Source of the DNA: Rachycentron canadum
Taxonomy: Eukaryota; Chordata; Actinopteri; Carangiformes; Rachycentridae
Assembly: GCA_038496675.1 (NCBI GenBank)
Contig: CM076649.1
Span: forward strand, 14,308,508 to 14,372,507
Length of the DNA stretch: 64,000 nucleotides
Direction of reading: 5' to 3'
Shown: one piece after another, positions 1 through 10,632 of the stretch
How the letters are laid out: the number at the start of each line of letters is the position of its first letter
How positions within the stretch are numbered: position 1 is the first letter of the stretch
The notes under the pieces: model-generated
Told to the model about the DNA's origin: nothing
Databases searched by the model: none
The model's input: the letters and a program-made list of their open reading frames with translations, nothing else
Position numbers and translations under genes: made by a program

Positions 1-544
1 CACTCTGATGGGTATTTAAATTGGTTATTCATGCTAACATAATTTTCTTTAGGAGTCCAAGTAACATGTTTCACATTGTGATAATTTTGCCCTGAAATAT
101 TTTTTACAGGCAGCACTTTCTCTGTGTACAACTTCCTCTTCACATGTTCCCCTCATAGATTACCATTATATTAAAGCCACAGAGCTAAACATTATTTTTT
201 CATGTTTGTTCTGTGATTGCAGCTGTTTAAATTTCATATTTGCTATAATTTGACCCAAGTGCTGTTATGTTACTGTTACTTTATGGGTGGGCCAAATCTC
301 TGTTTGAACTGAAAGACAGAAAAAGTTAATTAAGTGAATCTCCAGAGTTGCACAAGAGAAAAACTGGTCTCTTGTGTGACCACTCATAGGACATATTCAC
401 TCATTGAAAAATCAGCATACACATGCAGCTGCCAGGCCGTTTGAGTCTCTGAGCTGTTGTAATATACTGCAATAAAATTGCAGTGATAAATACATTAACT
501 TTTTTTTTAAATTCATAACAGCTACCTAACAATAGTGCATCTCA

Positions 545-602
<58 letters not shown>

Positions 603-930
603 TTTAAATTTTATTATTATTTTTTTTTACCTGTGTTTCCAATGTTTTCCTATTTCTTTGTCCATTAAGACAATTGTGTCTGCTGTTGATTTGTGCAAAG
701 AATTATCTAGTTACCTGGATAAGTATTCACAATAATTAGTTATTATTATTTGACTTTCTCTAGCATTTATCCTTCAGAAAAAAACATGCTCAAATCAAAT
801 TGAGGTTAATTCAGCCTAATCTATAGGTGGAGGTTGCCCTAGAGCCTGTAAGACCAGTGTGTGGGTGAAGCCAACCCACCAACATCAGTGCATGGCTAGT
901 GGCTGACAGCCGCAGCGTAGTATCTGAGTT
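1..930. other. Upstream intergenic region
   Basis: AT-rich DNA upstream of wdr1 with no supported gene. It contains an (AT)n microsatellite at 547-594 followed by T-rich sequence. A short open frame across the AT array encodes only alternating Tyr/Ile and is not a gene. Base composition becomes more GC-rich after about 880 as the wdr1 promoter begins. Confidence 0.6.
547..594. repeat. (AT)n microsatellite
   Basis: About 24 uninterrupted AT units, followed by a T run. Confidence 0.95.
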
Positions 931-1079
931 TACTATATATGGGCAAAGCCAGGCTGTGCGAGAGCTGCACTTGCTTCCGTGTTTGTGTGATCGGGGAGTG
1001 CACAGCCGGGGGAGCCTCACTGTCTCCACTTTTTCATTCATTTGGAAGAGTAACGTTAAGCGAGAGACCAGCAGGGAAA
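880..1079 (+). promoter_or_regulatory. wdr1: wdr1 promoter and 5'UTR region (approximate)
   Basis: This is the stretch immediately upstream of the wdr1 start codon. It is more GC- and CpG-rich than the flank and contains a TATATA-bearing box at 933-942 that would place a transcription start near 960-970, giving a 5'UTR of roughly 110 nt. The transcription start is inferred, not seen. The ATG at 1080 has A at -3, which favours initiation. Confidence 0.5.
933..942 (+). promoter_or_regulatory. wdr1: CArG-like / TATA-like box
   Basis: The ten bases CTATATATGG match the SRF-binding CArG consensus CC(A/T)6GG at all but the second position and also contain TATATA. It lies about 140 bp upstream of the wdr1 ATG. 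SRF controls many actin-cytoskeleton genes, so an SRF site here would make sense, but a plain TATA role is equally possible. Confidence 0.4.
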
Positions 1080-1095
1080 ATGCCGTATGAACTGA
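1080..1095 (+). CDS. wdr1: wdr1 coding exon 1
   Basis: Encodes MPYEL plus the first base of a Lys codon. The donor GTAAGT at 1096 is a perfect consensus. The 5'UTR precedes it in the same exon. The exon is too short to be picked out as an open frame; it is assigned because vertebrate WDR1 starts MPYE and the split codon joins correctly to exon 2. Confidence 0.93.
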
Positions 1096-1855
1096 GTAAG
1101 TCTGTTTTGTTCTTGCTGGAAACGGAAGAGCCAAAGAAAAGCAACGAGACTCTGAGGGTTATGTTTCTACGTTCAGCGGGCTGAGCTAGGCAGGCAGGTA
1201 GCCCCCAGCTAGCTAGCCTCGCCCATACATAGCTGCACGATTTTTATTTATTTATTTATTGATTTATTTATTTAGACACATCATCTCACAAATGAAAGGC
1301 ACAGTCCCGCAATGGTATTGACTGCACCAGATTTACCGCGGTGCTGTTTGTTGTGAAGAGGCTCCGGCTCGAAATGCGACCCCGTCACTGCCGCTTCATG
1401 GAGGTTAGCGTTAGCTGGGTGAGCTAGCGTCAGTCAGAGGAAATAGTTGAGCTCACATCGCTTTGTTATGACATGTCCAGACAGTCAGGAACCGCTGCCG
1501 GGGAAGTAGCTTCCAGGTTCAGTCTGTGGCTGCCAAACAAGCACGAAATAAAAGGTTTGACCGGAAATCTTAATGCCTAGCTACTGACTTTTTTTGGTTT
1601 TGAGATCTTATGCGGAAGCAAATGCACCGACCCCGTTTCGGCTCTCCTCAAAGCATTAAGATTTAATGGTCTCTCCTACAGAAGAAGGAGGTGTTTCATT
1701 AATGTGTAATGAACAATTATGATATTGACGTTGTTGTTCCCCCCCCCCCCCCCCATTTGAATCAAGAACTCAAAAAAATGAAGCCATAAAATTATTAGTA
1801 ATAAACGCGTAAACAATTTGTCTCTTTGTAAAATGAGGCCTCACCTCAGTATTTC

Positions 1856-1887
<32 letters not shown>

Positions 1888-4800
1888 TTTTTAAAACCCA
1901 TTAGTTTTACAGGATGAAATCATGTACAAGCAGCCTCCTTTTATCTGACTGACATTCAGGCCAAACCCTCCTTGAACTGCTCATGGACTCCACTACGGCA
2001 GCTCTGGACTGGACTGGTCTGTTTTGACCTGACTGTGGAAAAGCCAGTGCTGTGTCAGAGACCACGTTCAGCACATGATGACTAACTATATAACATGAAG
2101 ATTTAACACTAACTCTGCATCCTTCATCAAACCTTAAGCACTAGTGGTATGAGATCTTAATCTAGGCAGAACAAGTGACATGTTTTGGAGCACCGTCCAC
2201 TCCTTTTATAGATATACACTGTGGTCGTTTATCTGTAAAATCTGTTTCCTCGTTGAATAGTTTAGGTTAGTATTTTATTTCTTCAGTGTGTGCGCTGTGA
2301 GTTACTTGATCTGCTGTGTCACATTATTTGTCATCTGTCAGTCAACACCTATCATCTTTCTCCTGATGTCTACTCTTTCAGAGCATGTATTCGCCAGTCT
2401 CCCGCAGATGGAGAGGGGAGTTGCAAAAGTGATTGGCGGCGATCCCAAAGGCAACAACTTCCTGTATACCAATGGGAAGTGTGTCATCATCAGGAGCATT
2501 GAAGTAACTTATTTTTGAAAGCCATATTTGAAATTTTTTGCTTATCTATTAGTGCAATTTCTTTTGGCCATTACTCGTGTTAGTCATAAACAAAAGTAAA
2601 TTGTTTTAATTGTGCTGAATTTTAAAGAATATTTAATACCACAAAGGTACAACTTTTCTATGTCATTGATCACATCCAACATCTGTAAGGTGGGCTCTGG
2701 GTGCCCACAAAATGGCACGCACAGTTTATGCAGGTCTTAACTGATGCCTCGTGCAGCACCATAATAATAATAATTTGCAATAATATGATGGCAAACCAAT
2801 AGAGACTAGTAAAGACATCTATTTATCGTGCCCTCACATGCCAAATCAAAATGGAAATAGTACTGTTAATGTTGAAGCTTGGCCAACACTTGTAAGCTGT
2901 TTGAAGATGAAAACAGAGCATACCTGCTGCCTCATATGCCACCTGCACTAACCCTTTGCCACTACATAACACAATGAGATGGCCAGATGGTGCGCAGCCT
3001 GTGCTGCACCTATAATAGGGGTGACGTTAGTGTGTATTGGCCATAGAGTACAATGATGTCGAGCTGAGATGACCCTCTGTCTCTCCTTAATGAATCAAAA
3101 GAGTAAAATGTTATCATAACCAAATATGAGTAATAAGTCAATTTCTTTGTACTGATTTTTGTAGGGAACAACGTGTATAGCATGTGTGAGATGCAGACCT
3201 GCTGATTTGCTGTGTTTTACAGAACCCAGCTATTGCGGACATCTACACTGAACATGCTCATGCAGTGACTGTTGCCAAGTATGCTCCCAGTGGATTCTAC
3301 ATTGCATCTGGAGGTAAACAACTAAGATATGAACTTGTGTCAACAAACGTATGCATCTAGTTACCACAGTAATTTTAATACTATAATAAAATAATTGTAT
3401 TTACATCCTTCAGATGCATCTGGAAAGATTCGGATCTGGGACACCACTCAGAAGGAGCACCTGCTCAAGTACGAGTACACCCCTATTTCGGGCAAGATCA
3501 AGGACATTGCATGGACAGAGGACAGCAAGAGGATTGCAGTTGTTGGAGATGGACGAGAGAAGTGAGTATCTGGGGTTTTTATACCATGAAAGGAGGTTTA
3601 TTCAACTCCAAGTAATGAAAGCAGTTAGCCTCATTAAACTGAATACCACAATGACTCAGTCTCATGAGAAGGTCCTCCTCGGGCCGACAGTCACACTGAT
3701 TAATGTGCACTGGGCAAAAAGCCATTGTTTGATTTTAGAAATGTTCTTTTTCTACGTGTCAAATGGCTTTTTTGGCTCGTTCTAGCATGTCGCTTGATTT
3801 ATAAAAACAAATCATAGTTAAATGATCTTACTTACAATATTCTGCATAGGTTCTATTCTTTTTCATCCTGGGAGATTGGCTATATTCAACTGAACTATTT
3901 TTATTCCTCTCTCACGCCGCACAAACCTGGAACAACTGTATATGTGTTCATCTCGTCCTGTAGGTTTGGGGCAGTGTTCCTGTGGGACTCTGGCTCCTCA
4001 GTGGGGGAAGTTTCCGGCCACTCCAAGTTAATAAACAGTGTTGACATAAGGCAGAAACGCCCTTACCGCCTTGCCACTGCCAGTGATGACACCTGTGGCT
4101 CCTTCTATGAGGGGCCTCCCTTCAAGTTCAAGTTCACATTACGTGTAAGTTGAAGTTTTTTTTTTTTTTTTTTTGAGCATGTTTTTGAATGGGTTGTTTG
4201 TGTTTAAACAAAATAAGTTGAGCCAAGTTTATTTAGCTTGACCTATCTTGAGAAAAGGGTTTTCAGGCTCTGGTTAGTAAAACAAAACAGACCAACCAAA
4301 GGCTACATGTCATCTTCAATTCGATTTCTTAATGTCAGTAACAGGGTATTCACCTTGAGCTAATGCACATGTACTGAGGATTTTTTTTCTGTGAGTTTGA
4401 AGCAGGCTGTCTTATTTATAGTGCCCGTTGGTCATCTCAAGTTTGTTACATGCTGGTGAATTCTGACAGTGTTGCATTGATTGTCTGTTTCCATATTACA
4501 TAACCCACTTCCCCCATAAATTCTTGGAGAATGCGTGAGCCCTAAATGGCCCTCTCTCGAGAAGCATGTCATACATTTTTGAGAACCAAACCTTTGTCCT
4601 CTACTTTAAGATTGTAAAGGTCTGATTTAATCTGGCAATCATTTGTTTATGTCAAGGCTGACCTCGGGTTTCCTGGATACATGCAGCTTAACCAACCCCA
4701 ACTTGTTCCTGTTTAGCCCACGCCCTCTTGTTTTGTTGCACATGAACTCATTGGTTCAGCTACTGACATTAATTGCCAAGTAGTCTGTACAGTGACATGT

Positions 4801-7800
4801 TGACATTGTGTACAGAGCTATTACACCAAACTGATTTGACTATAATCTTAACGATTGACAGTTAGTCCATAGTTTTGGAAATGTTGGTGCTTCTCTTGCA
4901 ATGTGCACTGCAGTTCTTCTGTAATATTGTTTTCAGTGAATATTTGACTAAAAGTCTTGAGAATAAGAGACTAAGAATGATTTGTCTTATGATGACACAC
5001 AAAGAGGGTCTCTGCCAAATAAAGGTACCATGTGAATTGTAATGTGCATAATCTTAATTAATTAATTAGTAAATTCTCCACACTTTTCCTTCTCTCTGTC
5101 TCCCTGTGACGGCTATAGGACCACAGCCAGTTTGTCAACTGTGTCCGTTTCTCTCCAGATGGAAGTCGGTTTGTCACAGCTGGTGCTGATGGCCAGGTAA
5201 ATATTTAATTAGCTGCTGTGGTCAAATTTTAATGTTAGATTACACTAATAAAGTGATGGTTTAGGGATGTATCTACCTAAAGAGATATATTTGTAGAGAA
5301 GAAATTCACAAAAACTGCAGACGTGTACAAAATGATGTTTGTCGTCTTCCTAATTAATATAATTTCCACAGATTTTTGTCTACGATGGAACGAATGGCGA
5401 GCGTGTTGGCTCACTGGGTGGAGAGAAGGCCCACAAAGGAGGAATCTATGCTGTAAGTGGATTATTTATGTAAAAAGTGTAACCCGGTATATATTTGACA
5501 AATCTGTCTTTTATGACTTTCAGCAAATCATGGCTGCAGTATTTTACCTCTTTGCTATTCACTGACCCAGTTACATAAATGTTAACTGCATGGGTTTAAT
5601 TTTTCAGGAGAGCAGGCTAAAAAGGTTTGCATTACAGTCTGCCAAATGTGTGTGGACAAAATGCTTATTACCATATTCAAATTAGGGATTATGTTCTCTC
5701 AAAGCCTCTTCTGACTGATTTGATTTTTTTTTTTTTTTTTTCTCCCCACTGATTTGTTTTCTGCTGAGTCAGCATTTATGTCACTTAAAGTTGTTACACA
5801 CAAAATTTGCAACTTTGGTTACATGCATATTCATGTCCTAACATTTCCTTTCAATGGCCACTGCTTACATACTGCTTACATCCTCTAGGTCAGTTGGAGC
5901 CCTGACAGCTCCCAACTGATCTCTGCCTCAGGGGACAAGACCGTGAAGCTCTGGGATGTGGGTGCAGGTACGGCGGTCACCACCTTCAACATGGGCTCTG
6001 ATGTGTCTGACCAGCAGCTGGGCTGCCTGTGGCAGAAAGACCACCTCCTCAGCATCTCCTTGTCAGGATATATCAATTATCTTGACAAGAACAACCCTGA
6101 CCGGCCCATACGCACAATCAAGGTCAGACTCAGATTTTTTAGGGCGCTATTTTGGGATATTATCACTAGAGTTCCTTGATACAGATAAAGCTTTTTACTA
6201 AAGATGACATTAATAGAAAAATAAAAATTTTGATCTGATAAAATGAAAACATGTTTTTAATGAAGATATGTAACCAGACATTTTGTCATCTGCAACAACA
6301 TTTGAAAATTTTATTTATTTTTATTTAGCACACACATTAAACTCAGCAAGCATTCCTATATGTGCTCATTTCCAAACTTTCTTTTTGAATGCATGTTAGG
6401 GCACACGTTCATGAATTCACAGTTAATACACAAATGTTTTTCAGTGTTAAAATGTCAGTGTTCTCAGTATTTACGCATAGATGTTGTAAAAATCCCAAAC
6501 AATATGTTGTTGATGCTAAATGTCCTTTTGTGTAAAGCATTGTTTTCTTTGGCCTGTGAGCTATTTTCAGTGGAATTTTAAAAACTGCTCCGACTCCTGG
6601 AGATTAGCAATTTTTTACTTAAGCTCAGACCAGAAGCTTTGAAGTGACATAGAAAATGTACCAATATTCTCTTTTAGCTCCAGTCCCTCTGTATTTGGCA
6701 GACCCCTGCTATTCACTTCATGTCAGGTTATTACATAAGTATCCAAGATTAATATAGCATGCCATGCCCTATCGCTGGGTGCTGAAGGGGGTTAATATTC
6801 TGTAAAATTTATATGAAATATCTAATAACGTGACCTGCTCATCCTACAGGGTCACAGCAAATCCATCCAGTGTCTGACAGTTCACAAAAATGAAGGACGA
6901 TCGTACATCTACTCTGGAAGTCACGATGGCCACATCAATATCCTTTAAGTGATAAAGAAATGTCAGTAATGACTGAAGGCTGCTTGCTCATAAGGATCCT
7001 ATATACTGTATATCTACTACCATTGTTTTTTCGTTCATTTTTTATTGTGGATTTGAACACACAGTTCATTGCTAGACAGACAGCAGTGATTGCCTGTCAT
7101 TGCAAGTTAATCCTACCACCTTGATGGCCATGTCCACAATGTTGCTGTGTTGTCTTTCACTGAGAACAAAGACGTAGCACTTCCTTCTATCATGCTGGCA
7201 GTCCATTGTTTTCAGCTACAGCCACCAGGATCATCTTGTGATTTGCATACTTAGTTTTGCTACACAAAATGTGTGATTCCTAAGGGCAATTTAAAAGAAG
7301 AAGCATAGTTTAAAGAATTGTTGCACAATTGTTCAAGCAATTTGGTTTGAATTAGAGCTTTCCGCGTAGAAGTGTAGAATTGATGCGCTTTTCAAAATAG
7401 GCCGGGATAGTATTCTAGCATTAAGGGAAGATTTTGTCCTTAACATTTCCCTCACATTACTGGGATGCAGAAACTGGGGAAAATGACTGCTTCTCAGGGA
7501 AGGGCCACAGCAACCAGGTGAGCAAGATGGTGACTGATGGAGCCAACGAGCTGGTGACATGCAGCATGGATGATACACTGCGCTACACCAGCATCAACAA
7601 AAAGGAGTACAGGTGGGGTTTGTCATATGTTGCTGTACAAGTAAACTGAGGTGAATTTAGTGTGGATTCTCATGAACGTCAGTGTCTGGTAGAGAGGGGA
7701 TTGACTGAAGTAGAGCTTTGACTTCACAGTTGATAATGGGTGGATGAACCTACACTTAATGATCAGCGTTTGCAAAAGTGTTGGAAAAAAGTTTTTTTTT

Positions 7801-9484
7801 TTTTAAATACATAACATTTTTCAAGTGATATAAGAATTAGAGTCAGTATGAATCCATTATTATATCTTAGCCTTTTAAGGATTAAATGTCATGTCATGTA
7901 AGATTACTTGGAGGTGTATGTGCCATTGTAAAATTTGCCTTTTATTGTCTTTTACCTGACTAACAAAATATTCTACCAAAATTAATCTAATTCTAAATGT
8001 TGCTGAATGTGTAATTATCATTAAATAATCCTAAGTGGTGGTTTTCAGTGCCTCTGACTTGGTGAAGATGGATTTCCAGCCCAAAAGTGTGTCAGCAGTG
8101 CCAGGAGGGCTGTCACTGGCTGTGTGCATTGGGCAGGTAATGCCTTTGTGTTCATGGTTTGGCCTGATCAGGTGGACACATTTTACCATTTGCAAAACTT
8201 ATGTCATGGCAAACTTTTTTGGATGACATCATTCCCCCCTTTTCTTTTCCTAGGTTGTCTTGCTGAAGGATAAGAAGAAAATCTTCACATTGGACAATCT
8301 CGACTATGAAGCAGAGGTTGGAGTTATCCACACTGGTGGCACCACAGCTGCAGTGGGAGGAACAGTAAGTGCACATGAGCTCAGTTTTTGGCTGTTTCAG
8401 AAAAGGCTTTTTGAGTTGGAGTGGGAAAATACGATCAGCGTGGTGTGTAATCATAGCAAACGGTACAGGACACTGCTTATCAGGCCCTGGTGACATTAGA
8501 TTTGAGATTCTTCCCTCCTTTTCCTCAGGATGGGAAAATCCGTCTCTACTCCATTCAGGGCAACACACTGAAGGACGAGGGCCAAACAATCGAGGTTAAA
8601 GGACCGATCACAGACATGGCCTACTCTAATGACGGAGCTTATCTGGCTGTCATTGATGAGAAGAAAGTTGCCACAGTCTTTACTGTGGCAGACGGCTACT
8701 CGGTAAACATTTGTCAGTCCTATATGTATCCTTTTTGTGGATTATTCGAGTTCAGCGTGAAATTGACTCATCTATTCTCTTCTTTCTCACCCCCCTTAGG
8801 TGAAAAATGAGTTTTACGGGCACCATGCCAAACCAGTGTCCTTGGCATGGTCACCTGATAATGAGCACTTTGCGACTGGTGGGATGGACATGATGGTGTA
8901 TGTCTGGACAGTAAGCGATGCAGACCAGAGGATCAAACTCCCAGGTAAGCCCCACACTTACTCATGGAAAACAATGTTAGATAAGAAGTTGTCATCTGAT
9001 TTCAGTCCTGGTTTATTTTTTACAACACCTGTGACAAATACCTTGCATGTGGCTGCTTCACAATAAAGGGCACCAGTATTTCAGTTTAAGGCACCAGTAG
9101 TAACTTTATGACTATAGGACTGGGGTCCTAGAATCAGAGGGATGATATTGTGCAGATATGTGAAGGTATTTGAACCCAATGCAGAATATGGAGGTAATTA
9201 ATGAATTTAAATGTGTTAAAAGGCTGTTGCATAAAAGGGCTGACCATAGTATCAAAAATGCGGGTTTGATTCAATAAAAATATACAGACATGCACCTCGC
9301 TGTGTATTATTGATCTGAACATGGCCACACTTTACTCTGTGGAAAGTCATCTTTGTTTAATGCTTTAATGTCTCCAGATACTCACCGGTTGCACCATGTT
9401 AGTGGCCTGGCCTGGATAGATGAGAACACTCTAGTCACTGCCTCCCATGATGCCAGCATCAAGCAGTGGACTATTAAATACTGA
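1080..9484 (+). CDS. wdr1: WD repeat-containing protein 1 (actin-interacting protein 1), complete, 15 coding exons
   Basis: WDR1/AIP1 binds cofilin-decorated actin filaments and speeds their severing and disassembly in the cytoplasm. The spliced CDS joins 1080-1095, 2382-2503, 3223-3313, 3414-3561, 3964-4144, 5119-5196, 5372-5452, 5889-6122, 6850-6937, 7456-7612, 8049-8136, 8254-8364, 8529-8702, 8800-8944 and 9378-9484. That is 1821 nt, or 606 residues plus TGA, the same length as human WDR1. The protein begins MPYELKHVFASLPQ and ends QWTIKY. Known family structure is two seven-bladed beta-propellers; WD-type blade ends are visible, such as IRIWD (82-86), VFLWD (130-134) and VKLWD (258-262). 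Reading frame is kept across every junction. All introns are GT-AG except intron 9, which is AT-AC. The slc2a9 gene follows about 8.6 kb downstream in the same orientation. Identity is very secure from near-residue-level match to the vertebrate family. Confidence 0.97.
1241..1275. repeat. (TTTA)n microsatellite
   Basis: About eight TTTA units with one G interruption, in wdr1 intron 1. Confidence 0.85.
1739..1754. repeat. Poly-C homopolymer
   Basis: A run of about 16 C, unusual in this AT-rich background. Confidence 0.9.
1861..1886. repeat. (TG)n microsatellite
   Basis: About 13 TG units in wdr1 intron 1. Confidence 0.95.
2382..2503 (+). CDS. wdr1: wdr1 coding exon 2
   Basis: Residues 6-46, including the conserved GGDPKGNNFLYTNGKCV segment that begins the first propeller. 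The acceptor follows a TCTTTCAG tract; the donor is GTAACT. The exon ends in phase 0. Confidence 0.95.
3223..3313 (+). CDS. wdr1: wdr1 coding exon 3
   Basis: Residues 47-76, with DIYTEHAH and KYAPSGFYIASG as in other vertebrate WDR1. The intron before it (2504-3222) shows no gene or clear repeat beyond a short ATA run near 2761. Confidence 0.95.
3414..3561 (+). CDS. wdr1: wdr1 coding exon 4
   Basis: Residues 77-125, containing SGKIRIWDTTQKEHLLKYEY and the KIKDIAWTEDSKRIAVVG blade strand. The donor GTGAGT splits a Lys codon with exon 5. Confidence 0.96.
3964..4144 (+). CDS. wdr1: wdr1 coding exon 5
   Basis: Residues 126-186, with FGAVFLWDSGSSVGEVSGH and GPPFKFKFT. The final residues LR, before DH in exon 6, replace the IG seen in human, a local substitution at the exon boundary. 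Confidence 0.96.
4145..5118 (+). other. wdr1: wdr1 intron 5
   Basis: A 974-bp intron with a poly-T run at 4156-4174 near its 5' end. I see no other feature in it. Confidence 0.85.
5119..5196 (+). CDS. wdr1: wdr1 coding exon 6
   Basis: Residues 187-212 (DHSQFVNCVRFSPDG through GADGQ), one propeller blade core. Phase 0 at both ends. Confidence 0.95.
5372..5452 (+). CDS. wdr1: wdr1 coding exon 7
   Basis: Residues 213-239, IFVYDGTNGERVGSLGG through GGIYA. The acceptor is TTTCCACAG and the donor is GTAAGT. Confidence 0.94.
5453..5888 (+). other. wdr1: wdr1 intron 7
   Basis: A 436-bp intron with an interrupted T run near 5724-5741. Nothing else is recognised. Confidence 0.8.
5889..6122 (+). CDS. 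wdr1: wdr1 coding exon 8
   Basis: Residues 240-317, the largest exon. It includes VSWSPDS, SASGDKTVKLWDVG and DQQLGCLWQKDHLLSISLSG, spanning the end of the first propeller and entry to the second. Confidence 0.96.
6123..6849 (+). other. wdr1: wdr1 intron 8
   Basis: A 727-bp AT-rich intron. A 73-codon open frame (6360-6581) has no recognisable content and is taken as chance. Confidence 0.8.
6850..6937 (+). CDS. wdr1: wdr1 coding exon 9
   Basis: Residues 318-346, GHSKSIQCLTVHKN through SGSHDGHI, plus the first base of an Asn codon. Its donor is not GT: continuing to the nearest GT (6949) would read through an in-frame TAA. The exon ends before ATATCCTTT, a U12-type AT-AC donor. Confidence 0.93.
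6938..7455 (+). other. wdr1: U12-type (AT-AC) minor-spliceosome intron, wdr1 intron 9
   Basis: The intron starts ATATCCTTT, the full U12 AT-AC donor consensus, and ends CTCAC. TCCTTAAC at 7437-7444 is a textbook U12 branch-site core, about 12 nt before the AC end, and there is no strong polypyrimidine tract. Splicing joins A|AT to give Asn-Tyr-Trp-Asp, exactly the conserved WDR1 residues. No GT-AG pair restores this frame. The intron is 518 bp and holds no other feature. Confidence 0.93.
7456..7612 (+). CDS. wdr1: wdr1 coding exon 10
   Basis: Residues 347-398: NYWDAETGENDCFSGKGH, then the CSMDDTLRYTS blade. The start is fixed by the AC end of the minor intron. The donor is AG|GTGGGG. Confidence 0.94.
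7613..8048 (+). other. wdr1: wdr1 intron 10
   Basis: A 436-bp AT-rich intron with a short T run near 7791-7804. Nothing else is seen. Confidence 0.8.
8049..8136 (+). CDS. wdr1: wdr1 coding exon 11
   Basis: Residues 399-428, SASDLVKMDFQPKSV through AVCIGQ. This segment is the most diverged from human WDR1 but keeps length and frame. Confidence 0.92.
8254..8364 (+). CDS. wdr1: wdr1 coding exon 12
   Basis: Residues 429-465, VVLLKDKKKIFTLDN through AAVGGT. Phase 0 at both ends. A 145-codon antisense open frame covering exons 12 and 13 is a shadow. Confidence 0.93.
8529..8702 (+). CDS. wdr1: wdr1 coding exon 13
   Basis: Residues 466-523: DGKIRLYSIQGNTLKDEG, KGPITDMAYSNDGAYLAV and TVFTVADGYS, two blades of the second propeller. 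Confidence 0.96.
8800..8944 (+). CDS. wdr1: wdr1 coding exon 14
   Basis: Residues 524-571, with FYGHHAKPVSLAWSPDNEHF and GGMDMMVYVWTVSD, a near-invariant WDR1 blade. Donor GTAAGC. Confidence 0.96.
8945..9377 (+). other. wdr1: wdr1 intron 14
   Basis: A 433-bp intron before the terminal exon. No feature recognised. Confidence 0.8.
9378..9484 (+). CDS. wdr1: wdr1 coding exon 15 (terminal)
   Basis: Residues 572-606, DTHRLHHVSGLAWIDENTL through HDASIKQWTIKY, then TGA at 9482-9484. It closes the second propeller. Confidence 0.96.
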
Positions 9485-9528
9485 GCAGAACAAACATCCA
9501 CATCTCCAGGGACAAGGACTACTGTAGA

Positions 9529-9553
9529 CTTTTTTTTTTTTTTTTTTTTTTTT
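9529..9553. repeat. Poly-T homopolymer
   Basis: About 25 T in the wdr1 3'UTR. Confidence 0.9.
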
Positions 9554-10608
9554 AAATTGTTTTCATTATCTGAATGGTGTTGTATGCTGTCTGTAAACAT
9601 CTGAATTGTAAATGGTTATGGATGAAAAAGGCTCCCATAAAAGTTATTGACGATAATGTATTTGATGTGAATAACCTTCACTTACACCAAGATACATGCA
9701 TACATACAATGTCGCCATCAGTGCTTTTACATCTCTTTCAGCGTTATGGACCCAGAAAAATTGTTTGTAAGCTCAACATTCCATAGGTCATAGCCTTTAC
9801 TCAGTTTAAACTGAGATATTTGTCTGTGGTTGGGCTCAATATATCTTAACTTAATGGATGAACCAAAAGCAATTTTTTTTTTTTTAAATTTTATTTTTTA
9901 TTTTTAAATCGGCAAAGTCATGTTAGAAAGAAATTAAACCTTTTGGTTACATTCCTGAAATGAGAAGTAACTGGTCCTAACTGCGATTGCCTGTCACTTT
10001 TTATTTTCAGGGTTTTAAGGGGTGGGTGCTGTCGCTTTTTGCTTTGTCTTCAGTTTTATTCTTTTTGTGCTTCATAACTGTTCTTGTTGGACTTGGGGGA
10101 GCAATAATATGAACTGAAAGAACAAAATATGTAAACAATCAATGCTGTCCGTTAGGTCGCAGGTCTTGTGTCGTTGCCATGTGTTTGTTTGGGCCCACTA
10201 TGCTTGTCTCACTTCATTTTTTTTTCATATCTTTATGCATCCACTTCCAAAGTGGAAGTGTTTCATTAATAATTAAAAAAAAAAAACCAAAACACTTTTT
10301 ATGCATTTTCTGTTTGATGCAGATTTGCACTTATTCTTCTTGTCAAACACATTGATGTGGAAATTGTCCAGTGGAGATTTTCATCACAATTTTCTGGTAT
10401 GCAGGAACTGGTGGGTGTTGACCAGTAGGGGCCCTTCCAGTGGGGTAAAAGACTGAGGAGCAAATGAAATGCCTCTTTGTCACGGGGAAATCCTGTGACT
10501 CAGTGAGCAAGTTGGCTGTTATGTAATTGGAATTGGTCCCTGGATTGAACATTGAACATTGTTAGTTCGATGTCTCCATCTTGTTTGTCTCCTTCATTGT
10601 AACTGTTT

Positions 10609-10614
10609 AATAAA
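10609..10614 (+). promoter_or_regulatory. wdr1: Polyadenylation signal AATAAA (wdr1)
   Basis: A canonical hexamer about 1.1 kb after the stop codon, preceded by T-rich and TGT-rich sequence. It is the best candidate for the main cleavage site, near 10630. Confidence 0.6.
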
Positions 10615-10632
10615 GCAAAAATGAAAACTCTC

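Larger units (their letters stand above)
1096..2381 (+). other. wdr1: wdr1 intron 1
   Basis: A 1.3-kb intron. Its 5' part (to about 1560) is GC/CpG-richer and may be part of the promoter-proximal regulatory region. It contains a TTTA-type repeat (1241-1275), a poly-C run (1739-1754) and a (TG)n array (1861-1886). No other gene is seen. Confidence 0.85.
9485..10632 (+). other. wdr1: wdr1 3'UTR (approximate end)
   Basis: Non-coding sequence from the wdr1 stop to just past an AATAAA at 10609-10614. It contains a T run at about 9529-9553 and AT-rich blocks near 9876 and 10271. A shorter 3'UTR using ATTAAA-like sequences near 9930 or 10271 is possible. Confidence 0.6.

Noticed and set aside
811..1134. 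107-codon antisense open frame over the wdr1 promoter and exon 1
   Set aside because: No recognisable protein features; it overlaps the true start of wdr1 and is explained by higher GC content there.
8152..8589. 145-codon antisense open frame
   Set aside because: It lies opposite wdr1 exons 12 and 13 and the intron between them; it is a shadow of real coding sequence.
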